Source: an uncultured Prevotellaceae bacterium
GTDB taxonomy: Bacteria > Bacteroidota > Bacteroidia > Bacteroidales > Bacteroidaceae
Direction: 5' to 3'
Assembly (NCBI GenBank): GCA_937900485.1
Contig: CALCEL010000027.1
Span: 28,727 to 92,726, forward strand
Length of the DNA: 64,000 nt
Under the pieces are notes generated by a model. That model searched no databases. It worked only from the letters and a program-made list of their open reading frames with translations, and was not told the origin of the DNA. Shown here in pieces: positions 1 to 7,341 of this stretch (position 1 is its first letter; the number at the start of each line of letters is the position of its first letter). Made by a program: the position numbers and the translations under genes.

Positions 1-2
1 GA

Positions 3-83
3 AGCGGTAAAATGTTTTCACGTAAGTTTGTCAGCGGAAAAAGTGACAAGCTTGTTGATATGTTGAAGGATGGAAGGTGTTAA
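3..83 (+). CDS. 3' end of a gene entering from the left, possibly a core-2/I-branching-type glycosyltransferase
   Basis: An open frame runs in from the window edge and ends at TAA 81-83. Its last residues contain KMFSRKF. That resembles the FARKF-type C-terminus I associate with bacterial core-2/I-branching N-acetylglucosaminyltransferase-like proteins, which would suit the glycan genes that follow. Only 26 residues are visible, so the family call is a guess; that this is the end of a real gene is more secure, because the next gene starts within or just after it. Confidence 0.4.
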   Translation, partial: SGKMFSRKFVSGKSDKLVDMLKDGRC

Positions 84-1125
84 GAAACGTATGGAATGGC
101 TTGACGCCATGAGGGGATTCACGATGATCCTCGTCGTCTCATACCATGTGGCGCAGATGGGGTTCGTACAGTCGGAGAAAATTTCAGCCTCATTGCCTTT
201 TCTGGTTCTTTTTCGTATGCCTCTCTTTTTTTTTGTGAGCGGATTTCTCGCTTATAAGTCGAGGGAGGTGTGGAACGCAGACTACTTCAGTTCACTGTTG
301 TGGAAGAAACTGAAGATACAGGTCATACCTGCTCTCGTGTTCATGTGTGTGTTCATAATACTCAGGTCAAGGATGGAGTTTTTTGACACCCTGTGCCGTT
401 TCATGCGGAGTCCGACAAAAGGAGGATATTGGTTCACGTGGGTCTTGCTTCAGATGTTCTTCGTGTATTATGTCTTCGCGGCCATCTCACAAAAGGTGCG
501 CTCCGATGCTCCGGTAGTCTTGCTGTGGGTGCTCGCTCTTATGCTTTACCTCAGCGTGAATATGCCGCATGAGTTCGGGAAATACTGGAAGACACCTTTT
601 TTTATGTATTCCAGCGTGTACGAGTTCTTCAAGTTCTTCCATTTTTTCGTCATGGGTAATCTCGTGCGCCGTAACTGGAGTAAGGTGCAGCGTCTGTTCG
701 ACTCTCAGTGGTTCAGTACGCTGGTTCTCATTGTGGCGTTCGTTAGTTGCGCTGACTTCTTCAGATGGCATGTGTTCATCGGAGAGTACGCTAATATTTC
801 CAAAACGTCAGCGATGTATTCCTTGTTAATCATCGTGGTGATGTTTTTCAGACATTATCAAGACTCGTTCACGAAAGACACGTTCATAGGAAGTAAGCTT
901 CAGTATGTGGGAGTGAGGACGTTGGACATTTATCTGCTTCACTTCATTCTGCTGCCTAAGCTGCCTATGGTTGGACAGTTCCTCGACTCTCATTCTCCAA
1001 ATTTCGTGTTGGATATTGTTCTTTCAATGTCCGTGGCCTTGGTAGTTGTTTACTTTTGTTGTCTGGTAAGTAATGTGCTGAGAATAAGTCCGGTCTTCCG
1101 TCAATATCTTTTTGGACGAAAGTGA
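70..1125 (+). CDS. Membrane acyltransferase, family 3 (sugar O-acyltransferase)
   Basis: This 351-residue, very hydrophobic protein opens with WLDAMRGF and a nearby SYHVAQ, the Arg-Gly and conserved His pattern at the start of the acyltransferase-3 family. About ten membrane-spanning segments follow, the usual architecture and length. Family members move acyl groups, often acetyl, from the cytoplasm onto sugars of O-antigen, capsule or other glycans at the inner membrane. ATG 70 overlaps the upstream stop by 14 bases; ATG 91 (MEWLDAM) lies just after that stop and is an equally good start. The neighbours (cytidylyltransferase, SDR, LicD) support a role in decorating a surface glycan. The acyl group and acceptor cannot be read from sequence. 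Confidence 0.85.
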   Translation: MEGVKKRMEWLDAMRGFTMILVVSYHVAQMGFVQSEKISASLPFLVLFRMPLFFFVSGFLAYKSREVWNADYFSSLLWKKLKIQVIPALVFMCVFIILRSRMEFFDTLCRFMRSPTKGGYWFTWVLLQMFFVYYVFAAISQKVRSDAPVVLLWVLALMLYLSVNMPHEFGKYWKTPFFMYSSVYEFFKFFHFFVMGNLVRRNWSKVQRLFDSQWFSTLVLIVAFVSCADFFRWHVFIGEYANISKTSAMYSLLIIVVMFFRHYQDSFTKDTFIGSKLQYVGVRTLDIYLLHFILLPKLPMVGQFLDSHSPNFVLDIVLSMSVALVVVYFCCLVSNVLRISPVFRQYLFGRK

Positions 1126-1186
1126 GATGTTAGATTTGAGAGGCATTAAATCGTCTTGATGGTATGTACTTACAAAAAGTAATGTT

Positions 1187-1194
1187 TATATTTG
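1187..1194 (+). promoter_or_regulatory. Bacteroidetes -7 box for the cytidylyltransferase gene
   Basis: TATATTTG fits the TAnnTTTG consensus and lies 42 bases before ATG 1236, inside the gap after the acyltransferase. I see no well-spaced TTTG -33 element, so this rests on the -7 box and position. Confidence 0.4.
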
Positions 1195-1235
1195 CATAAA
1201 CATTTAATGTATATTGTTCATAGCGTACGTAATCA

Positions 1236-1958
1236 ATGAATATCGCGATTATTATAGCAGGCGGTTCAGGCGCCAGAATGGGGCAGGATATTCCGAAGCA
1301 ATTCATCAATGTGTATGACAAGCCAGTGTTGATATATACGTTGGAGAATTTCCAGAATCATCCTCAGATAGATATGATAGAGGTGGTGTGTATCGACGGA
1401 TGGCACGACGTGGTGTGGGCTTACGCGAGGCAATTCTGTATTGACAAGCTCAAGTGGGTGGTGAATGGAGGTTCTACAGGACAGGAGTCGATACGTAATG
1501 GTGTGTATAACCTGGAAGGAGTGGCGAGTGATGACGACAACATTATCATACATGACGGCATACGTCCTCTCATTGAACCGTCTGTGCTGAGTGATGTCAT
1601 AGCGAAGTGTGATGAGTATGGCAACGGAGTGACGAGCATGCCGTACAACGAACAGATATTCCTGGTGGACGAGGACAATGAGCAGACGACCACGAGGTAT
1701 GTGCCGAGAGAGACTCTGAGAAGAGTGGCTACTCCCCAGGCGTATAAGTTCGCTAAACTGGACTGGGCTTATCACAAGGCGTTTGAGGAGAAGGTCGGAA
1801 TATACGGATCATCGTATACTAATACTATGATGGTTGAGCTTGGAGAGAAGTTGTACTTCGCCGCAGGTTCGGACAAGAATATCAAACTGACTACTAAGGA
1901 TGACTTGGAGCTCTTCAAGGGTTACCTTGGTATGGAGAAAAATAAATGGCTGAAATGA
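1236..1958 (+). CDS. IspD/TarI-family cytidylyltransferase, probably for a CDP-activated polyol
   Basis: The 240-residue protein starts with the nucleotidyltransferase signature AGGSGARMGQDIPKQF and carries later conserved elements (HDGIRPL near residue 105, TPQAYKF near 166). The family transfers CMP from CTP to a sugar- or polyol-phosphate: IspD makes CDP-methylerythritol for isoprenoids, TarI/Bcs1 make CDP-ribitol for wall polymers. The gene overlaps the downstream SDR by 13 bases and is followed by LicD. That context favours a TarI-like role supplying a CDP-linked donor for phosphodiester decoration of a glycan. A housekeeping IspD role cannot be excluded. The start ATG 1236 directly precedes the signature. 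Confidence 0.8.
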   Translation: MNIAIIIAGGSGARMGQDIPKQFINVYDKPVLIYTLENFQNHPQIDMIEVVCIDGWHDVVWAYARQFCIDKLKWVVNGGSTGQESIRNGVYNLEGVASDDDNIIIHDGIRPLIEPSVLSDVIAKCDEYGNGVTSMPYNEQIFLVDEDNEQTTTRYVPRETLRRVATPQAYKFAKLDWAYHKAFEEKVGIYGSSYTNTMMVELGEKLYFAAGSDKNIKLTTKDDLELFKGYLGMEKNKWLK

Positions 1959-2989
1959 CTTTTCGTATAGACAAGAGTAAGGAGTTGTACAAAGAGGACC
2001 TGCGCAATGCCTTGGATGTTAAGAATATTGAAAGACTGAAAGGTAAGAAGGTTCTGATTACAGGTGCTACAGGACTCATCGGCGTGTGCATGATTGACGC
2101 GTTGATGTCTCTCGGCGGAGTGTCTGTCGTCGCTGTCGGAAGAGATAAGGGTAGGGCGAAAGAAAGACTTGGAGAGTACTTTGACAATCGGCTGTTCTCT
2201 TTCCTTGAGCAAGATGTGACAGAGCCTTTTCCGGACGACCTGACCGTGGATTATGTTATACCTGCCGCAAGTAACACTCATCCTCTCGCGTATTCCAAGT
2301 ATCCAGTAGAGACTATGATGGTGAACCTCAAGGGTGCGGAGAACGCTCTTAAGCTTTCCGTGAGATGCGGAGCCGTGGTCTTATATCCGTCCACTGTTGA
2401 GGTTTATGGTAACGCTGTCACTAGTGATGACGTGTTTGACGAAGGCTATACCGGACATCTTAATCTCTCAACTAGCAGGTCTTCATATCCTGAGTCCAAA
2501 AGAGCAAGTGAGGCGATGTGTCTCTCCTACATCTCAGAATACGGTGCGAAAGTCAGGATTGTCCGTCTGTGTCGTGTCTTTGGACCGACTATGCTTGAGA
2601 GCGACTCTAAGGTGGCTTCTCAGTTTGTCAAGAATGTGCTTGCAGGAGAGAACATAGTGTTGAAGAGCGAGGGAAACCAGTATTTCTCTTATGTGTACGT
2701 GGCTGATGCTGTGTCTGCGATGCTGTATGTGATGCTCAATGGTGAGGATGGTGAGGCGTATAACATATCATCTAAGGACTGTGATGTGCATCTCAAGGAT
2801 TTGGCAGGCATATGTGCTGAGATAAATGGTGGACATGTGGTGTTCGACCTGCCGTCAGATGTCGAGAGGAAAGGTTATTCCATCGCCGTTAACGCAATAA
2901 CGGATAACAGCAAACTGCTTTCAGCCGGCTGGAAGCCCAAGTACAACATTGAGGATGCCATTAGAAGGACTGTCGAAATCTTAAGGTGA
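1946..2989 (+). CDS. NAD-dependent epimerase/dehydratase (extended SDR) of the glycan locus
   Basis: This 347-residue protein has the Rossmann motif ITGATGLIG near residue 39, a STVEVYG strand, and a Tyr-x3-Lys pair in SSYPESKRASE, the extended-SDR catalytic arrangement. It resembles nucleotide-sugar epimerases, dehydratases and UDP-glucuronate decarboxylase-like enzymes. The roughly 30 residues before the Rossmann fold are longer than in the shortest family members, so ATG 1955 is a possible alternative start. It overlaps the cytidylyltransferase upstream and its stop overlaps the LicD start (TGATG), so the three are probably translated together. Likely job: making or modifying the head group that the cytidylyltransferase activates. 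The substrate is unknown. Confidence 0.82.
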   Translation: MAEMTFRIDKSKELYKEDLRNALDVKNIERLKGKKVLITGATGLIGVCMIDALMSLGGVSVVAVGRDKGRAKERLGEYFDNRLFSFLEQDVTEPFPDDLTVDYVIPAASNTHPLAYSKYPVETMMVNLKGAENALKLSVRCGAVVLYPSTVEVYGNAVTSDDVFDEGYTGHLNLSTSRSSYPESKRASEAMCLSYISEYGAKVRIVRLCRVFGPTMLESDSKVASQFVKNVLAGENIVLKSEGNQYFSYVYVADAVSAMLYVMLNGEDGEAYNISSKDCDVHLKDLAGICAEINGGHVVFDLPSDVERKGYSIAVNAITDNSKLLSAGWKPKYNIEDAIRRTVEILR

Positions 2990-3828
2990 TGGAAAATAAA
3001 TACTATATAGAATACGTGAAGAGGAATCTTCGCAAGTGTCAGTTGAAACAGCTTGACATTCTTGTGGAGATAGACAGGATATGCAAGAAACACAATATTG
3101 TTTATTGGCTTGATGGGGGCAGTATCCTCGGAGCAGTGCGTCATGGCGGATTCATACCTTGGGACGATGACATAGACCTGGGTATGAGGCAGGAAGACCT
3201 GGACCGTTTTGTTGAGGTCGCGCAAACGGAGCTGCCGTCACATTTGTTCCTTCAGACAAAAGACAGCGATCCCGGGCAGAAGGAGCCTATAGTGAAGATC
3301 AGAGACTTAAACTCGCTATATATAGAGGACACAGACGTGTTCTCCGTGGATTATCAAAAGGGATTGTTCGTCGACATTTTCCCCTTCGTGGACTATCCGA
3401 AGGTGTCAAGAGGACTGGCGCACGACATACTCAAAGGATTGTCCGTGAGTCATAGCATACTGCATCGTCAGCACTACTATTCATGGAAGTCTTTCGCAGA
3501 GTTCTTCTATTTCGGAATGAAAAACGTCGTGCTCAATTCTTTGTGGAAAATCTTGAGCTGTGTTATGCCGGACAGTGACTACATGGGTAATATTCCGATA
3601 AATAATGGTTATGGCATAATGCACAGAAAAGACAGCGTTTTCCCTGTCAGTGACATACAATTCGAAGGTATGTCCTTTTCCGCGCCTAGCAATCCGGATG
3701 CCTATTTGAAGGACTTATACAGAAACTATATGGACGTGCCGCCGCCAGAGAAACGTCGCATTCACGCCATATTTGTGGCTCCCCAGCTTTTGAGTGAAAG
3801 TGAGTGCGGTGGAGAGTCAGACAAATGA
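2989..3828 (+). CDS. LicD-family phosphotransferase
   Basis: The hallmark of LicD proteins is near residue 40: WLDGGSILGAVRHGGFIPWD followed at once by DDIDLG, a nucleotidyltransferase-fold active site with paired acidic residues. LicD proteins move phosphocholine or another phospho-group from a CDP-linked donor onto glycans. The upstream cytidylyltransferase is the natural donor supplier, so the trio plausibly forms a phosphodiester-substitution module. ATG 2989 overlaps the SDR stop as TGATG; GTG 2986 is in frame but less likely. Length (279 residues) is normal. The attached group (choline, ribitol, glycerol or other) is undetermined. Confidence 0.88.
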   Translation: MENKYYIEYVKRNLRKCQLKQLDILVEIDRICKKHNIVYWLDGGSILGAVRHGGFIPWDDDIDLGMRQEDLDRFVEVAQTELPSHLFLQTKDSDPGQKEPIVKIRDLNSLYIEDTDVFSVDYQKGLFVDIFPFVDYPKVSRGLAHDILKGLSVSHSILHRQHYYSWKSFAEFFYFGMKNVVLNSLWKILSCVMPDSDYMGNIPINNGYGIMHRKDSVFPVSDIQFEGMSFSAPSNPDAYLKDLYRNYMDVPPPEKRRIHAIFVAPQLLSESECGGESDK

Positions 3829-3844
3829 CTTTTGTCTGCTATAG

Positions 3845-3876
3845 TTTGTTGATGAGGAAAGTTTTATATATCTTTG
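3845..3876 (+). promoter_or_regulatory. Promoter of the fumarase gene (-33 TTTG, -7 TATCTTTG)
   Basis: TTTG at 3845-3848 and TATCTTTG at 3869-3876 are separated by 20 bases, close to the Bacteroidetes spacing. The start codon follows 47 bases later. Confidence 0.6.
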
Positions 3877-3923
3877 CGTGACAAATCGATATATTGATAT
3901 AAACATATAATTCTAAAAGTATT

Positions 3924-5576
3924 ATGGCTCAAGCACCAGAATTTAAGTATGCTCCGATGTTCCAGGTTGGTAAGGATGATACAGAATACAGACTTGTATC
4001 AAAGGAAGGAGTCAGTGTAAGTGAATTTGAGGGTAAGGAAATAGTAAAGGTCTCACCGGAGGCTCTCACCTTATTAGCTCAACAGGCTTTTCATGACGTG
4101 GAGTTTATGTTACGTCGTGAGCACAATCTTCAGGTTGCTAAGATATTGAGAGATCCTGAGGCGTCAGAGAATGACAAGTATGTCGCTCTTCAGTTTCTGC
4201 GTAATGCGGAGACTGCCTGCAAGGGTGTGTTGCCTTTCTGTCAGGATACCGGTACTGCGATTATTCATGGTGAGAAGGGTCAACAGATATGGACCGGTTT
4301 TGAGGATGAGGAGGCGTTGAGTAAGGGTGTGTTCAACACATATACACAGGATAACCTCCGTTATTCTCAGAATGCCCCACTTAACATGTATGACGAGGTT
4401 AACACCAAGTGTAACCTTCCGGCACAGATCGACATTGAGGCTGTGGAAGGTGCGGAGTATCGTTTTGTGATGGTGGCTAAGGGCGGTGGCTCTGCCAACA
4501 AGACATACTTCTATCCTATGACCAAGGCTACGATACAGAACGAGGGTACGCTTTTGCCTTTCCTCGTAGAGGAGATGAAGCACCTCGGTACTGCTGCCTG
4601 TCCTCCATATCATATCGCTTTTGTTATTGGTGGCACGTCAGCGGAAAAGAATCTCCTGACTGTTAAGCTCGCCTCAATCAAGTATTACGACAATCTGCCG
4701 ACTACAGGAGACGAGACAGGACGCGCTTTCCGTGACATCGATCTTGAGCAGAAATTGCTGAAAGAGGCTTATAAGATTGGATTGGGCGCACAGTTCGGTG
4801 GTAAGTATCTTGCGCACGACATCAGAGTTATCCGTCTTCCACGACATGGCGCTTCCTGTCCTATAGGAATGGGAGTGAGCTGTTCTGCGGACAGAAATAT
4901 TAAGGCAAAGATAAATAAGGACGGTATATGGCTGGAGAAAATGGACGACAATCCATCAGAGCTTATACCTGAGGAGTACAGAAGACCAGGTGAGGGCACT
5001 AAGGGCATAGAGATTGACCTTGACAAAGGCATTGACGCCGTACGCGCTGAGCTTACTAAGTATCCGGTGTCTACACGTGTGAACCTCAAGGGAACAATCA
5101 TTGTGGCTCGTGACATCGCTCACGCCAAGCTCAAGGCTCGTCTTGACGCAGGTGAGGGAATGCCACAGTACTTCAAGGATTATCCAGTTCTTTACGCTGG
5201 TCCTGCAAAGACTCCGGAAGGCTATCCTTGTGGTAGTATGGGACCTACAACGGCCAACCGTATGGACCCGTATGTGGATGAGTTCCAGGCTAACGGAGCG
5301 AGCCTCGTGATGATAGCGAAGGGAAACAGAACACAGCAGGTTACAGACGCTTGTAAGAAGCATGGCGGTTTCTACCTCGGCACGATTGGTGGTGTGGCCG
5401 CTGTACTCTCACAGAGCAGCATCAAGAGCATTGAGTGTGTCGAGTATCCAGAGTTGGGTATGGAGGCAATATGGAAGATTCGTGTCGAGGACTTCCCAGC
5501 GTTTATTCTTGTTGATGACAAGGGTAACGACTTCTTTAAGCAGCTCAAACCATGTGAGGGCTGTACAATACTGTAA
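3924..5576 (+). CDS. fumA: Fumarate hydratase, class I (iron-sulfur)
   Basis: The 550-residue protein is full length for single-chain class I fumarases, which interconvert fumarate and malate using an oxygen-sensitive [4Fe-4S] cluster. Cys in PFCQDTGTA (near residue 105) and in ASCPIGMGVSC (near 315) match the cluster region; the C-terminal part has GPTTANRMD, typical of the beta domain. Codon use in the body is regular and biased, as in well-expressed genes. In anaerobic Bacteroidales this enzyme serves the reductive branch from oxaloacetate to succinate. It has its own promoter and is separated from frr by 169 bases. The FumA/FumB symbol is a family label, not an orthology claim. Confidence 0.95.
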   Translation: MAQAPEFKYAPMFQVGKDDTEYRLVSKEGVSVSEFEGKEIVKVSPEALTLLAQQAFHDVEFMLRREHNLQVAKILRDPEASENDKYVALQFLRNAETACKGVLPFCQDTGTAIIHGEKGQQIWTGFEDEEALSKGVFNTYTQDNLRYSQNAPLNMYDEVNTKCNLPAQIDIEAVEGAEYRFVMVAKGGGSANKTYFYPMTKATIQNEGTLLPFLVEEMKHLGTAACPPYHIAFVIGGTSAEKNLLTVKLASIKYYDNLPTTGDETGRAFRDIDLEQKLLKEAYKIGLGAQFGGKYLAHDIRVIRLPRHGASCPIGMGVSCSADRNIKAKINKDGIWLEKMDDNPSELIPEEYRRPGEGTKGIEIDLDKGIDAVRAELTKYPVSTRVNLKGTIIVARDIAHAKLKARLDAGEGMPQYFKDYPVLYAGPAKTPEGYPCGSMGPTTANRMDPYVDEFQANGASLVMIAKGNRTQQVTDACKKHGGFYLGTIGGVAAVLSQSSIKSIECVEYPELGMEAIWKIRVEDFPAFILVDDKGNDFFKQLKPCEGCTIL

Positions 5577-5745
5577 TGAGTGAACGAACGTGCGATAGTG
5601 AAGATAAGTGATAAGGGGTGATAGTTAAGACTATGACGATACTTGACTTTTCACGTTTAGAATGAATATTAATAACAATTAAATAGCAAGGTGAGGATAA
5701 GAGGGCTGCTTGCGGTTCCTCATCCCTCGCTTCAACAAAATCATT

Positions 5746-6306
5746 ATGGATGACGTAAAAGTTTTCATTAAAGAGGCTGAGGACTCCATGGAGATGGCTG
5801 CATTGCATCTTGAGGAGGCTCTTAGTCGTATCCGCGCCGGACGCGCTAACGTGCATATCCTTGATGAGGTGCGTGTGGAGTCTTACGGACAGCATGTCCC
5901 ACTGAGTAACGTTGCCAGTCTTAATACACCTGATGCTCGTACCATCACTATCAAGCCATGGGAAAAGCAGATGCTGAAGGTTATCGAGAAGGCTATCATC
6001 GATTCTCCTGTCGGTATCATGCCGGAGAATAACGGTGAGATAATACGTCTTGGTATACCTGCCCTCACAGAGGAGAGACGTAAGGATTTGACAAAACAGT
6101 GTTCTAAGGAGGCTGAGACAGCTAAGGTCAGTGTTCGTAACGCTCGCCGTGAGGCTATCGACAAACTCAAGAAGTCTGTTAAGAATGGTGTGCCTGAGGA
6201 TGTAGAGAAGGACTCTGAGGACACAGTGCAGAAGATTCACGACAAATATGTCAAGAAGATTGAGTCTATGCTCGAGGTCAAGAACAAGGAGATCATGACT
6301 GTGTGA
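5746..6306 (+). CDS. frr: Ribosome recycling factor
   Basis: The 186-residue sequence is a clear RRF: RIRAGRANVHILDEVRVESY near the N-terminus, TPDARTITIKPW, IPALTEERRKDL and the final IHDKYVKKIESM helix. With EF-G it splits post-termination ribosomes. An in-frame ATG exists at 5710, but family members begin with M-D-x-K/V, which corresponds to ATG 5746, so I use that start. The gene is followed directly by a strong intrinsic terminator. Confidence 0.97.
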   Translation: MDDVKVFIKEAEDSMEMAALHLEEALSRIRAGRANVHILDEVRVESYGQHVPLSNVASLNTPDARTITIKPWEKQMLKVIEKAIIDSPVGIMPENNGEIIRLGIPALTEERRKDLTKQCSKEAETAKVSVRNARREAIDKLKKSVKNGVPEDVEKDSEDTVQKIHDKYVKKIESMLEVKNKEIMTV

Positions 6307-6324
6307 TTTCTTTGTCGTGATATA

Positions 6325-6364
6325 AAAAAGGCGGAACAGGATATTCCTGCTCCGCTTTTTTTGT
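6325..6364 (+). terminator. Intrinsic terminator after frr
   Basis: GCGGAACAGG (6331-6340) pairs with CCTGCTCCGC (6346-6355) around a short ATATT loop, with one mismatch, and a run of seven Ts follows. Confidence 0.85.
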
Positions 6365-6592
6365 TGTGAGACGTCACATCGGGTTTTCAGACGTTGACGA
6401 ACCGCAAAGCGAAAGCATTCGATAGGCTACTGACTGCAGTGCCTATATATGAAATGAAGTCTACATTCATACTTCTACATTTCTGTGCGTCTTGAATGTC
6501 AGAGTCGAGTCAATAGAAATCAGTGTTAACCATTACCTTGCGTGAGTCCTTTTTGTACCGGTTTGAGATATGAAAAACTCGTAAACACACAC

Positions 6593-6919
6593 TTACCAGA
6601 TTTCCTATCCGCCCCCCAATTTTTACTGTCCGAAACTCCCCTTTTCCCGTTGACACGTGTCAGCGATAAAATGACTTCTGAAATTTTCCCGTGTCTTATT
6701 TGGCGTCTGAAAATCTCAGGTTAGGACGTTGAAAAGTTCAGGTTAGGATTTTTAAACTCTCAGACCTGCGTATTGACTATATCCTAACTTGAGAGTTTCA
6801 AAAAAGACACCTGAGATTTTTAAAAGTCTTGTTTTAAGAATATCAGCAAGTTAACCGGATTTTAGTAAAAACTAGTCATAAGAAAATTGGTTACACTCCA
6901 AATTGTCCATAATTCCACC
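6593..6919 (+). repeat. Dispersed structured repeat, copy A (MITE-like)
   Basis: First of three related elements of about 330 bases (others at 27601-27930 and 43293-43620). The left edge TTACCAGATTTCCTAT is roughly inverted at the right as ATAAGAAAATTGGTTA, and a conserved AATTGTCCnnnATTCCAC tail follows. Inside are the palindrome TGACACGTGTCA (6651-6662) and a 19-base stem: 6708-6726 pairs with 6782-6800 (two non-Watson-Crick positions). A second, 12-base perfect inverted pair (6710-6721 with 6809-6820) overlaps the first arm, so two alternative folds are possible. No ORF is carried. Confidence 0.8.
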
Positions 6920-7222
6920 AGTTTATTTATCTGTTTCTCATGCTTTTTGATGTCATGGCCAAGTTGTAGCAACATCCATTAGTAGACTCATGACGGATGA
7001 GAGTCCCAGGAGTGGCAATAGTTGTTACCTTGGTGTTTGCAAATTCTTTTATATCAACTACTTGTGTGTTAAATGACAGGAAGTGATGACGTGGATTCTA
7101 AGGAGAATTAAAATGATGAAGATTTTACTTTTATATACCTCAAATACGTGTTATGATATATATATATCACTTGAATGCCACCTTTTTCCGTGATATGTCA
7201 GATTAATTCGAAAGAAATGTAG

Positions 7223-7230
7223 TATCTTTG
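7223..7230 (+). promoter_or_regulatory. -7 box upstream of the ABC exporter
   Basis: TATCTTTG, 112 bases before the GTG start; no clear -33 element. Confidence 0.4.
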
Positions 7231-7341
7231 CTAAGACTTTGATGTCTATTGTCTCACGAACCCTTTAGTGTTACTTATCATACTTTTCAGATATACATCT
7301 CAGTCAATTATCAATTATGTAAATTATACATGTGAACTCAT

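Larger units (their letters stand above)
6365..7341. other. Long non-coding interval holding repeat copy A
   Basis: Nearly 1 kb without a convincing gene. It contains repeat copy A (6593-6919) and the -7 box for the ABC exporter (7223-7230). I see nothing recognisable in 6365-6592. In 6920-7200 there is a stop-free minus-strand stretch ending at 6927 but no start codon; it may be a gene remnant or chance. Confidence 0.5.

Noticed and set aside
5545..6240. Long minus-strand ORF (231 codons) opposite frr
   Set aside because: It lies antisense to the unmistakable ribosome recycling factor, has no family features, and arises from codon bias of the real gene.
6542..6724. 60-codon ORF overlapping repeat copy A
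   Set aside because: It covers the repeat terminus and palindrome; the frame is not kept in copies B and C.
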